Under the pieces are notes generated by a model. That model had not been told where the DNA came from. It made no database searches and saw only the letters and a list, made by a program, of their open reading frames with translations. From Myxococcus sp. (GTDB lineage: Bacteria; Myxococcota; Myxococcia; Myxococcales; Myxococcaceae): DNA of 34,959 nucleotides. Each line of letters starts with the position of its first letter. Position 1 is the first letter of the stretch. Shown one piece after another: positions 7,312-15,812 of this stretch. Location: positions 1-34,959 of the forward strand of contig JACSRE010000096.1 in the NCBI GenBank assembly GCA_014879945.1. Reading direction: 5' to 3'. The translations under genes and the position numbers were made by a program.

Positions 7312-9586
7312 CTACCTGGGAAACGAGGGCGTGAGCGTCACCACGCCCTTCCCTGCTTCACCGACGAAGAGCGCGCCGTTGGCCTTCGAGTCCCAGACCG
7401 TCTTGTCGCCGTCGCGGCGAATGGCCTTGAACTCGAACGCCCCGCCCAGCGGCAGCTCGACCGTCGCAGGCAGCCGCACGGCCTTCGCCGGGTTCCAGTC
7501 ACCCAGCTCAGGGCCGCTGCCGACCACCAGCGCGCCCGCCGGGCCCTCGAAGGTGATGGCGCGCTTCTTCACCCCGGTGCGCCACTGCGGCTCGGACGAC
7601 GCCTCGAGCGCCGCGAACGCGCCGGGCTTCACCGCGCTGACGAACACGCCCAGCGACGGCCGCTTCCAGCCGCCGGGAGGAACCAGCTCCCTGGTCGCCT
7701 CGCCCCACGGGCCTGCGGTGAAGGTCGGCCGCACGCCGGCTCGGCCCACCGCGACGACCGCGAGCTGCGAGTCGGTGACGCGCCCCAGCACCACGCCATC
7801 ACTCGTCACGCTCAGCACCACCGGCACCCCTTCGGCCAGGGCCGGGTTGGCCTTGCGCGCGCCGAGCCAAAAGGCGATCTCGGCCTTGAGCGGGTGCGGC
7901 GTGAAGGTCATCGACTTGCGGTTGTCGGGCTCCTTCGGGCCCTCCATGCCCACCTCGGTGCCCCAGATGAGCGACGGCACGCCCCGCGCGGTCAGCAGAA
8001 ACGCCAGGGCCGCGCGCACCTTCTCTACGTCGCCGCCGCACACGCTGGCGATGCGCGGCAGGTCGTGGTTGTCGAGCAGCGTCACCAGCTGCGACGGGTC
8101 CGGGTAGCGGCGATCGTTGGTCAGCACCGCGGCCAGCTTCGCCGGCGACTCCTGGCGGCAGAAGACGTCGCCCATCGCGAAGCCCAGGGGGAAGTCGAAC
8201 ATCGAGGTGAAGCCGCCGCCCTTCCACGCCTGGGCCACCAGCGAGGGGTCGCCGTCGAGCAGCTCGCCCAGCATCATGAAGTTCGGGGGCGCCGCCGCCT
8301 TCAGCTCGGCGTTCCACTTCGCCCAGAACGACAGGGGCAGGTGCTTGACGGCGTCGAGGCGGAACCCGTCAGGCCGTGCCTTCTCGAAGCCACCTCCGAG
8401 ACGCGTCGGTGAGGAACTTCGACACCTCGGGGCGCTCGGTCGCGAAGTCGGGCAGCCCGTGCGCGTCGAAGGTCGTCAGCTGCACCGGGTCGTTCCAGTC
8501 GGTGATGCCGCCGTTGTGGTGGAACCAGTCGGGCTTCGCGCTCACCAGCGGCGCGTCGGGCCCCACGTGGTTCAGCACCAGGTCGAGCACCAGCTTCATG
8601 TCGCGGCGGTGCAGCTCGTCCGACAGCTGGCGGAGCGTCGCCTCGTCTCCCAGCCGCGGCTCCACCGTGTCGAGCTCCCACGTCCAGTAGCCGTGGAAGG
8701 AGCCGTAGCCGTGCCACTTGGTGGTGCGCATGCCGTACACGGGCGAGAGCCAGACGGTGTCGACGCCCAGCTCCTGCAGCCAGTCGAGCCTCGAGAGCAG
8801 GCCCTTCAGATCGCCGCCGTGAAAGGCGTGCGGATCTCGAGGGTCGGCGTCGCCGTCGTTCGCGCGATCGCCGTTGGCAAACCGATCGACCATCACGAAG
8901 TAGATCGACCTCGGCGAGGCGCGGCGCCCCGAGGGCTTCGGCTCGTCTTTCGGCTTCGGCTCGTCTTTCGGCTTTGCCTTCTGCGGCACCAGCTGCCCCG
9001 GCGAGAGCTGCTGAAACGAGGCCGGCGCGTTCGGGTCGGCAGCCGCGGGGGCCGCGGAGGGCACCAGGAGGCCGTCGATGAGCCCCCCGAGGCGGCTGGC
9101 GAGGTCGGACGAGGCGGCGTTGATGGCCGCGCGCTGCTTCTCGTGGTCGTACTGGAGGATGACGGGCAGCTCGAAGGCGTCGCGCGCCTCGACGCCGCCG
9201 TTCTTCGAGACCGTCAGCGCCGTGCCGACCTCCCAGCGGTAGCGCCCGTCGAGCTGCGAGAAGAAGTGCACCCGCAGCTCCACCAGCAGCACATAGGGCG
9301 CGTCGGGCTGCCAGGCCTTGAGCGCGGCCTTGCGGGTGTCGGTGATGCGCTGGCCCTTGAGCACCTCGAAGGGCGCCTCGACCACGCCGAGGTTCCGCTC
9401 CTCGAGCGCCCTGGCGACCGCCTCTTTGAGCGCGTCGGGCGCGGTGGTGGCGTCACCGGAGTACGTCGGATCGACGACGTAGCCGACGACGATGGGCGTG
9501 GCGCTCTCGAGGCGCTGGCGGGGCACCTTCGGAATGCACGAGAGCGTGAGCAACAGCACGACGAGCCAGACGACCCGGGCCGACAT
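7312..9586 (-). pseudogene. GH13 alpha-amylase lipoprotein with C-terminal starch-binding domain, interrupted by a frameshift
   Basis: Two overlapping frames together encode one protein of about 757 residues. Frame A starts at ATG 9586 with a lipoprotein signal (LTLSC) and an unrecognised domain of about 180 residues. A KPKDEP-repeat linker and the first half of a GH13 barrel follow, including region I DLVLNHVG (D335 to H340), and it ends at TGA 8369-8371. Frame B carries on at once with region II DGFRLDAVKH (nucleophile Asp, codon 8354-8356), region III MLGELLDG (acid/base Glu, near 8262), region IV LLDNHDLPRI (near 8060) and a CBM20/48-like end (LGDWNPAKAVRL), stopping at 7312. Total length is one base off a multiple of three. 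The shift lies between about 8372 and 8405. It is either a real mutation removing both catalytic residues or a sequencing/assembly error. The start overlaps the porin stop by one base (TGATG), and the gene is the last of the starch cluster. Confidence 0.85.
8934..8969. repeat. 18-bp perfect tandem repeat in the amylase linker
   Basis: The unit ggcttcggctcgtctttc occurs twice in tandem with a few bases of a third copy. On the minus strand it encodes the charged, proline-rich KPKDEP hexapeptide twice, forming a flexible linker between the N-terminal domain and the GH13 domain. The perfect copies suggest a recent duplication or an unstable copy number. Confidence 0.85.
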
Positions 9587-11076
9587 CAGAACCACCCTTC
9601 CGACTCGAGCGAGATGAGGTGATGCCACGCGATCGTCGTCGAGGGGCTGAAGACGTTGAACTGATCGATGCGCTCGGCGAAGGCGTTGCCGAAGGCGGCG
9701 TGCATGGTGCTGTACTGAAAGCCGTAGAGCAGGCGAATCGACGGCCGGGTGTAGATGCCGCGCCCCGTGGGGTTGAGCACCAGGCCGGTCTTCACCTGCA
9801 CGGTGTTGCGCACGTTCTGATCGCCGAACTCGAGGCCGCGGGTGTCGGGCAGGCCCGACGTCGAGCGGAAGATCGAGTCGAAGGAGCCGCGAAAGAGGTT
9901 GCCGTTGAGCGAGCGCTCCTGGGCGAGCGAGCCCTCGAGGAGCACGTGCACCACCCGCGTCAGGTACAGCTGGAAGCGCGCCACGCCCGAGACGTACTGG
10001 CGGTTCATCTCGCTGGCGGCGATGGTGTCGGCGAAGTCGCGGTCGGTGCCGTAGAGGCCGGCCACGGCGAGATCGAGCCGATCGGTGATGAGGTTGAGCT
10101 GCACCTCGTCGCCCAGCTGCAGCACGTAGCGGTCGCGGGTGAGGTCGGCGGTGTAGACGGTGACCGACTGCCCCATCCACGAGTCGGTGTAGAAGTTCTG
10201 CGGGTGCAGGCGTTGGTAGCGCGCGAAGAAGTTGTTCCACCGCACCGGGCCGAAGCCGCCGAAGCCCAGGTAGCCCACCGCGCGCCAGCTCGTGTTCAGG
10301 GCTGACGCCTGCTGGGGCGGCTGGAACTGATCGAACATGCCCGGCCGCTCTTCGAGGTACCGCCGCAGCACCTCGCGCCTGGCGAAGTCTTCGTAGCGGA
10401 CGTTGGGCGTCACGTACGACGAGAAGCGGTTGCCGGCGATGAAGGGCTCGAGGCCCAGCTGCCCGCCGCCGCCGAACTCGAAGTGATCGTTGACGTGCAC
10501 CCGCACCGCGCCGCCCGCGGTGAGGATCGGCACGTACTGGGTGCCGCGGCTGGTGAAGCCCGAGTCGCCCACGGTGAGCAGCACGTCGACGTGCTCGCTC
10601 AGGTACCGCCCCGACAGCCCGATGGTGTCTTCGAAGAGCTGCGCCGGCCGGAAGTCGTAGAGGCCCAGATCGCCGAAGAAGAACTGCTGGGTGCCGAGCT
10701 GCCAGACGATGTTGGGCGCCAGGATGTTGCCGGCGCGCGCGTACAGCTGCGAGAGGCGGAAGTTGCTCAAGAAGCCGTTGAGCGGGTCGGCGGTCGACAC
10801 CGTGCCGCCCTCGATGCGCGCGTGCAGGCTGGCCCAGATGTCGGTGGTGCCGGGGGGCGCCTGCAGCAGGTCGAGCTTCATCTCGAGCGCCGCGTAGGTG
10901 CCCTCGTTCAGCAACCGGCCATAGAGGTTCCAGAAGCCCAGCCGCCCGTTGCCGCCCTGGAAGTCAGGGCGCGCGCTGATGCGGAAATAGCCACCGGCGC
11001 TGACACGGCTGTCGGGCGCCTGCGCGAAGGCCAGGCCAGAGACGACGAGGAGAGCGACGAAGAGTGAGCGAGGCAC
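9586..11076 (-). CDS. Outer-membrane carbohydrate porin, LamB-like
   Basis: A 496-residue protein with a cleavable signal peptide (cleavage near LAFAQA) and a body of alternating polar and aromatic residues typical of outer-membrane beta-strands. It ends in Phe (ESEGWF), the C-terminal signature recognised by the BAM machinery. Internal stretches such as WQLGTQQFFFGDLGLYDFRP and RLLYGFQYSTMHAAFGNAF resemble sugar-specific porins of the maltoporin type. The best-fitting role is diffusion of maltodextrins into the periplasm, since the flanking genes encode starch-degrading lipoproteins and a maltose-type importer is nearby; substrate is inferred from context. The start is GTG at 11076; no ATG is available near the signal peptide and no strong ribosome binding site is visible. 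Its stop overlaps the amylase start. OprB-type or other carbohydrate porins are alternatives. Confidence 0.75.
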   Translation of the reverse strand: MPRSLFVALLVVSGLAFAQAPDSRVSAGGYFRISARPDFQGGNGRLGFWNLYGRLLNEGTYAALEMKLDLLQAPPGTTDIWASLHARIEGGTVSTADPLNGFLSNFRLSQLYARAGNILAPNIVWQLGTQQFFFGDLGLYDFRPAQLFEDTIGLSGRYLSEHVDVLLTVGDSGFTSRGTQYVPILTAGGAVRVHVNDHFEFGGGGQLGLEPFIAGNRFSSYVTPNVRYEDFARREVLRRYLEERPGMFDQFQPPQQASALNTSWRAVGYLGFGGFGPVRWNNFFARYQRLHPQNFYTDSWMGQSVTVYTADLTRDRYVLQLGDEVQLNLITDRLDLAVAGLYGTDRDFADTIAASEMNRQYVSGVARFQLYLTRVVHVLLEGSLAQERSLNGNLFRGSFDSIFRSTSGLPDTRGLEFGDQNVRNTVQVKTGLVLNPTGRGIYTRPSIRLLYGFQYSTMHAAFGNAFAERIDQFNVFSPSTTIAWHHLISLESEGWF

Positions 11077-11124
11077 GCGGGCCGAACAGATAGCCCACGC
11101 CCCGCTCGGCCCCCAGCCTCGAAT

Positions 11125-11475
11125 TCAGAGCCGGTCGAGCGCCGCGCGCAGCCGCCCGATGGAGTCGGACAGCCGCATGTCGGGCTGCTCGAAGCGCAGG
11201 CCCATCGCCGAGTCGGTGGCCCACATCACGCGCCCGAGCACCTCGATGGGCTCCCGTGAGGTGGGCAGCTCGAGCCGCACCGGCACCAGGCTCATCGGCG
11301 TCAGCGGACAGGTGGTGGCCACGCCGACCCCGCCCTCGCTGACATCGCGGGCTTCATCGGCCAGGCGCAGGCTGCTGCTCGAGACCACCTGCACGGGAAA
11401 GGTGGCCGGCACGCGGTCGTGCCGGCGTGCCTGGGTGTAACCGGGTCGTCTGCTCACGTAGATTTCGACGTTCAT
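11125..11475 (-). CDS. Small PilZ-domain protein
   Basis: A single-domain protein of 116 residues. The c-di-GMP-binding signature of PilZ is present in two parts: an RRHDR motif near residue 20 (RxxxR class) and DVSEGGVGV (D/NxSxxG class) near residue 44. The C-terminal half has the VLGRVMWATDSAMGLRFEQP strand pattern of the PilZ barrel. ATG 11475 is chosen because GGAGG (11480-11484) lies four bases upstream. It sits between the isoamylase and porin genes on the same strand, so a c-di-GMP-linked role in this locus is possible but unproven. The 142-bp gap upstream contains an AT-rich TAAAAT (11592-11597, minus strand) without a matching -35 box. Confidence 0.85.
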   Translation of the reverse strand: MNVEIYVSRRPGYTQARRHDRVPATFPVQVVSSSSLRLADEARDVSEGGVGVATTCPLTPMSLVPVRLELPTSREPIEVLGRVMWATDSAMGLRFEQPDMRLSDSIGRLRAALDRL

Positions 11476-11617
11476 AGGGCCTCCCCCCAGGGGTCGCTGC
11501 AGGCCCTCGGTTGTCCCAAAGTCGAGCGCCGCCGCCAAGCCCCCCTGTGTCGAAAACCAGTGACAGTGGGCGGGGTTACGACGTGAGCGCTATTTTACAC
11601 CACCTGCTTAATCAGCC

Positions 11618-14074
11618 TCACTTCGACTCGAGAATGACGACGCTGCGCGGCTTGAGGGTGTACTGGCCGGAGACCGGCGTGGGCGCGGTGAGCCAGATGT
11701 TGTTCGACTTGCGGGGGGGCAGGCTCATGGTGGAGAGGGTCGCCGCCTCGTCCCAATAGGCCTGGGTGTCGACGACGCGCGTCCACATGCGGCCGCCCGG
11801 CAGGGTGAAGGGCACGTCGAAGGTCTCGCCGTTGATGAGGATGGCGAGCTCGGGGCCCCTGGTCTTGTCGTAGTAGTGGAGCATGAGCTGCTTGGAGCCC
11901 CAGTTGGGCGGCTCGGTGTTGCCCGGGCTCTTCCACGAGAAGGGCGCCGCGGCGCCCTCACCCGGGCCGTACTCGGTGGGCGCGAAGGCGTACGCGTGAT
12001 CCTTGCGGAACTGGATGATGCTCTTGACGAAGTCGAACATGCGGTGCCGGTGGTCCTGGGCCTGGTAGCTGCCCCAGTCCATCCAGTTGGCCTCGTTGTC
12101 GGCGCGTGACGAGTAGGCGTTGTTGTTGCCCAGCTGGGTGCGCTGCCACTCGTCGCCCATGTAGATGAGCGGCGTGCCGTGGCTGATCATCATCGCCACG
12201 TAGAGGTTGCGCATGATCTGCCGCTTCATGCCCTCGTCCTGGCCCCAGTCGCGGGAGCGGTTGTTCGACTCGCCCGACACCTTCTCGCACCACGACGAGT
12301 TGGGCTCGGTGCAGCAGATGGGGTTGAGCGGGCCGCAGCCGTTCTGCTTGTTCGCGTACGAGAGCAGATCGTACATGGTGAAGCCGTCGTGCACGGTGAC
12401 GAAGTTCACCGAGTGGTACGGCTTGCGGTTGTTCCAGCGGTACCAGTCCGACGAGCCGGTGAGGAAGAAGCCGCCGTCCTTCACCTCGGTGGAGTTGAGG
12501 CGGAAGTTGTCGTCGTTCCAGAAGGCGCGCCACCAGTCACGGAAGCGGCCGTTCCACTCGCTCCAGCCGTGCCCGGGCTTGTTCGACGACGCGGGGAAGA
12601 GGCCGATGCGGGTGCCGAAGCCGTTGGCGAGCTCGTTGTTGTTGGGCCCGTTGAAGCTCTTGCCGAGATCGTAGCCGCCGGCCGCCCAGGGCTCCGAGAT
12701 GAGGCGGGTGTTGTACTTCTGGAGCAGCGGGTCGTCGGCGATGTCCTGCAGCACGGTGTTCTTCGGGTCGTCCCACACCCAGTACTCGCCGTCACGCTCG
12801 CCCAGCACCGGGGCGAGATCGAAGCGGAACCCGTCGACGTGCATCTCGTCGACCCAGTAGCGCAGCGAGTCCATGATCAGCCGGCGAAACGGCTTGTGGT
12901 TGGGGCGCGTCTGGTTGCCGACGCCCGAGTTGTTCCAGTACTGCTTGCGGTTGTTCGGATCGAGCCCGTAGTACGCGTTGTTGTCGAAGCCGCGCATGGT
13001 GAAGAGGCCCACCACCTCTTCGGGGTCGAAGTTGGTGAGCGACGCGTTGGTCACCCACGGGTCGGGGTTGAAGTCGAACTCGAGCTTCTGGCGCCAGAAG
13101 CCGCCCTCGCCGGTGTGGTTGTAGACGACGTCGAGGTAGACCTCGATGTCCTGCTTGTGGAGCTCGTCGATCATCCACTTGAACTCGTCGATGATCTCGG
13201 CGCCCTCGCGCTTCCACGAGTAGGTGTTCTCGGCGATGAAGAAGCTCAAGGTGGAGTAGCCCCAGTAGCCGCCGTCGACCGGCTTCTCGAAGGGCGGCAT
13301 GATGTGAATGCCGGTGACGCCGAGCTCCTTCAGGTACGCCGCCTTCTCGCCCAGGCCGCGCCAGGTGCCGGGGTGCTCGACGCCCGAGGCGGGGCTGGCG
13401 GTGAAGCCCTTGGGGTGCAGCTCATACATGATGATGTCGTTCCACCGGTGGCCGGGCGTGGTCGCGATCTGCCGCTTCTCGCGGTAGGCGCGCTCGTTCT
13501 CGCTCCACACGTAGGTGCTCTTGACCACCACCGACTTCGAGGCCGCCGCGTAGGTGGACTCGGTGCGCTTGGGGCCGGTGGCGACGCTGCCCTTGCTCCA
13601 GTCGTGATCGCGGTGGAGCGCCTTGCCGTACGGGTCGAACAGCAGCTTGTTCGGGTTCATGCGGTTGCCGTCGGCGTCGACGTCGGCCTTGAAGCCCTTG
13701 ATGGTGCCGGGCACGAAGTCGGGCTGGTAGGGCCAGTTGGGGCCGAAGGTGATGAAGCCGTAGTGCTGCCCGACGCCGATGCCTTCGACGTACAGGTTCC
13801 ACACGTCGCCGAAGCGCTTCATGGGGAACTGGCGGGTGGCGGTGTTCGACTCGGGGTTGTCGAACAGCAGCAGCTCGATGCGCTCGGCGCGCTCGGAGTA
13901 GACGGCGAAGTTGATGCCCTTGTCGATGAGCGTCGGGCCCATGTGCGAGAGGTTCTCGATGGCCTGGGCGTTGAGCGACGGCGCCTTGTCTTGCGTCTGG
14001 TACAGCCGGGCGCTGGTGCCAGGGGTGCACGAGAGGGCGAGGAACGAGACGAAGAGAAACTGAATGAGGCGCAT
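11618..14074 (-). CDS. Isoamylase-type glycogen/starch debranching enzyme, lipoprotein
   Basis: An 818-residue enzyme expected to hydrolyse alpha-1,6 branch links of amylopectin or glycogen. The signal ends in LALSC (Cys16), so it is probably lipid-anchored outside the cytoplasm, unlike cytoplasmic GlgX. An N-terminal CBM48-like beta-sandwich (about 40-170) precedes the GH13_11 barrel. The barrel has region I LDVVYNHTGEGG (about 316-325), region II GFRFDLAP (nucleophile about D419), region III ISEPWA (E461) and region IV TVHDGF (D563). The C-terminus is a short beta domain (TPVSGQYTLKPRSVVILESK). ISEPWA is typical of isoamylases such as the secreted Pseudomonas enzyme. The catalytic set is complete. 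It is the first gene of the minus-strand starch cluster. No strong promoter was found in the 83-bp gap upstream. Confidence 0.9.
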   Translation of the reverse strand: MRLIQFLFVSFLALSCTPGTSARLYQTQDKAPSLNAQAIENLSHMGPTLIDKGINFAVYSERAERIELLLFDNPESNTATRQFPMKRFGDVWNLYVEGIGVGQHYGFITFGPNWPYQPDFVPGTIKGFKADVDADGNRMNPNKLLFDPYGKALHRDHDWSKGSVATGPKRTESTYAAASKSVVVKSTYVWSENERAYREKRQIATTPGHRWNDIIMYELHPKGFTASPASGVEHPGTWRGLGEKAAYLKELGVTGIHIMPPFEKPVDGGYWGYSTLSFFIAENTYSWKREGAEIIDEFKWMIDELHKQDIEVYLDVVYNHTGEGGFWRQKLEFDFNPDPWVTNASLTNFDPEEVVGLFTMRGFDNNAYYGLDPNNRKQYWNNSGVGNQTRPNHKPFRRLIMDSLRYWVDEMHVDGFRFDLAPVLGERDGEYWVWDDPKNTVLQDIADDPLLQKYNTRLISEPWAAGGYDLGKSFNGPNNNELANGFGTRIGLFPASSNKPGHGWSEWNGRFRDWWRAFWNDDNFRLNSTEVKDGGFFLTGSSDWYRWNNRKPYHSVNFVTVHDGFTMYDLLSYANKQNGCGPLNPICCTEPNSSWCEKVSGESNNRSRDWGQDEGMKRQIMRNLYVAMMISHGTPLIYMGDEWQRTQLGNNNAYSSRADNEANWMDWGSYQAQDHRHRMFDFVKSIIQFRKDHAYAFAPTEYGPGEGAAAPFSWKSPGNTEPPNWGSKQLMLHYYDKTRGPELAILINGETFDVPFTLPGGRMWTRVVDTQAYWDEAATLSTMSLPPRKSNNIWLTAPTPVSGQYTLKPRSVVILESK

Positions 14075-14157
14075 CAGGGCTCGCGAAGAAGAGGAGTCTG
14101 CCGTCGTGCTGTACCAGATGCGGCGTGTACGGGCATAGCCGCCCGCCGGTTCCCCGC

Positions 14158-15093
14158 TCAGTCACAGGCCGCGAGGGCGTCGGCCCAGGCCACCCGGCCG
14201 GCTTCGTCGAGCCGCTCGGCGAGGGCACGCCGTGAAGCGCAGACCCGCTGAACGTGCCGCGACCAGTCGGCCCGCCCGCGGGCCACGTCGAGCCGGAGCT
14301 TCGCGCGCAGCCCATCACGGCACCGCGCGGCCTCTGGGTCGAGCTCGCTGCCGGGGCACACCGGCGTCAGGTGCGGGTCGCTGGCGTTGGCGTCAACCGG
14401 CCGGTAGCGCTCGACCGGGTCGTCGTCCGCGAAGAGCGAACGGAAAGAAAAGAGCCCCAGCGCGTCGGTGCCTCGCTGAACCAGCGCCGACGAAGAGCGG
14501 TCCTCCGCCTTGTTGCGCGCGTGACATGCCGCGCAGCCATTGATGCGCGCCAGGTGCTCGGCGGCCTGGGCGCGCTGCGGCGGGTCGGCCGGCGCGTCGA
14601 AGCGGCGGGTGAGTACCTGCTCCGCGAGCACCTGCCCTGCCCGCGCGTCATCGCCACACGGCCACCGCAGCCCGGCCAGCGCCCCCGCCGCGGGGCGCAG
14701 CACCACGCAGGAGAGACCTGCGCCGCGCCACTCGAACTCCCGCACGTCGAGCACCCGCCAGTCGGCGGCGGGCTCGTCGTCGGCGTCGGTGCTCCCCGCG
14801 AACTCGACACGGCTGGCGATCGCTCCGACTGGCATCACCAGGGACGCGCGCCCCCGCTCGTCCACCATCGTCGGCAGCGTGGCGCCCGTTGGCAACCGCA
14901 GCGCGACGAGAATGTGGGCCCGGCGATCGGCTGAGGTGGGCGGCCTCACTGGGGTCACCAGGCGCAGCACCTCCGCCCCGCTCCACTGGCGAGGCTCGGC
15001 CGAGGCGGTCACCCACTCCATGCCCTCCGGCACGCTGGGCGCGCTCCGGCAGCAGGCCAGGAGCATGACCGGGAAGAGCGCCAGCGGCCTCAT
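14158..15093 (-). CDS. Single-haem c-type cytochrome-like lipoprotein
   Basis: A 311-residue predicted lipoprotein (signal MRPLALFPVMLLAC) with one haem attachment motif CAACH at C187/C190/H191. No methionine occurs between the motif and the C-terminus, so the usual His/Met axial pair is impossible; candidate sixth ligands are the histidines in DPHLTP and WSRHV. The first 180 residues look like a beta-rich domain and are not recognised. Four further cysteines follow the haem motif, perhaps as disulfides. ATG 15093 overlaps the stop of the upstream gene by four bases (ATGA), indicating translational coupling. An envelope redox or sensing role is plausible; the substrate is unknown. Confidence 0.7.
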   Translation of the reverse strand: MRPLALFPVMLLACCRSAPSVPEGMEWVTASAEPRQWSGAEVLRLVTPVRPPTSADRRAHILVALRLPTGATLPTMVDERGRASLVMPVGAIASRVEFAGSTDADDEPAADWRVLDVREFEWRGAGLSCVVLRPAAGALAGLRWPCGDDARAGQVLAEQVLTRRFDAPADPPQRAQAAEHLARINGCAACHARNKAEDRSSSALVQRGTDALGLFSFRSLFADDDPVERYRPVDANASDPHLTPVCPGSELDPEAARCRDGLRAKLRLDVARGRADWSRHVQRVCASRRALAERLDEAGRVAWADALAACD

Positions 15094-15800
15094 GGCAAGA
15101 GCACCTCGAGGCGCGCGCGCTCTCGCGGCGAGAGCAGCCCCAGGCCCCGCAAGGCGTCGGCTTCGGAGGCGAGGGCCTCTCGCGAGAGCTCGGGCAGGTC
15201 CTTCGACCACGCGCCCGACTGCAGCACCTCGACCACCACGAGGGCCGCGAGCGACGGCTCGACGAGCACCAGCGACTCGGTCGAAACCGAGCGCCCCAGC
15301 AGCCACGTCTCTGCGTGGGGCGCAGGCTCGCCGCGGCTTCGGCCGTCTCGCTCCACCTCGTTCGAGAACTGCTTGACCGCGAAGGTGTAGTGGCGAACCA
15401 CGAGCCCCCGCGCCTCGCCGGCGCTCGCCGACGACAGCGCGAGGTGTCGCGTCCACGCGAAGTCGGCCAGCTCGACCAGCGCGGGCGGCGCGCGCCGCTG
15501 CTCGAGGAAGGCCGGGAAGTGCTCGGCCGCGCGCGCCGGCTGCCAGTGCGCGGGCGGGTGCGCCGCGAGGTACGCGTCACGGAGCGCTGGGTACGAGCCC
15601 GGCTGCGCAGCCACCCGAACCGCCGCGTAGAACTCGTCGATCGCCTGGGCCTGTTGCCGCTGGGCGAGCGTCGCGTACAGCCCCAGTCGCGCGGTGCCCG
15701 AGGCCGACGGGCCCAACACGGCCTCGACCTCGCGCGCGGTGCGCTGGCCGTTCAAGAGACCCGAGAGCTGCGCGAGGAACTGGTCGAGGCCAGGCTTCAT
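15090..15800 (-). CDS. HvfC/BufC-like protein (DUF2063 family)
   Basis: A 236-residue protein with no signal or membrane segment. The pattern LGLYATLAQRQQAQAIDEFY, then ALRDAYLAAHPPAHW, HFPAFLEQ and LVELADFAWTRHLAL follows the consensus of HvfC/BufC proteins, often annotated as putative DNA-binding domain proteins. Family members usually act with a DUF692 partner (HvfB/BufB) in copper-related RiPP maturation; no such partner or precursor peptide is visible here. Instead it is coupled by a four-base overlap to a c-type haem lipoprotein. The DNA-binding label of this family is not supported by a recognisable helix-turn-helix here. The assignment rests on visual pattern matching. Confidence 0.6.
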   Translation of the reverse strand: MKPGLDQFLAQLSGLLNGQRTAREVEAVLGPSASGTARLGLYATLAQRQQAQAIDEFYAAVRVAAQPGSYPALRDAYLAAHPPAHWQPARAAEHFPAFLEQRRAPPALVELADFAWTRHLALSSASAGEARGLVVRHYTFAVKQFSNEVERDGRSRGEPAPHAETWLLGRSVSTESLVLVEPSLAALVVVEVLQSGAWSKDLPELSREALASEADALRGLGLLSPRERARLEVLLP

Positions 15801-15812
15801 GCGAACCGGTCC

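Noticed and set aside
8369-8371. In-frame TGA in the amylase as a selenocysteine or readthrough codon
   Set aside because: The frame after the TGA does not encode GH13 sequence. The continuation is in another frame, so a frameshift explains it and recoding of TGA does not.
11592-11597. TAAAAT on the minus strand as the -10 box of the PilZ gene
   Set aside because: It is a good -10 match in an AT-rich island, but the sequence 17 bases upstream (TGAGGC) is a poor -35, so no promoter is claimed.
12179-14251. A 690-codon plus-strand frame opposite the isoamylase gene
   Set aside because: The minus strand carries all four GH13 catalytic regions in one frame. The plus frame is a Val/Ala/Glu/Arg-rich shadow.
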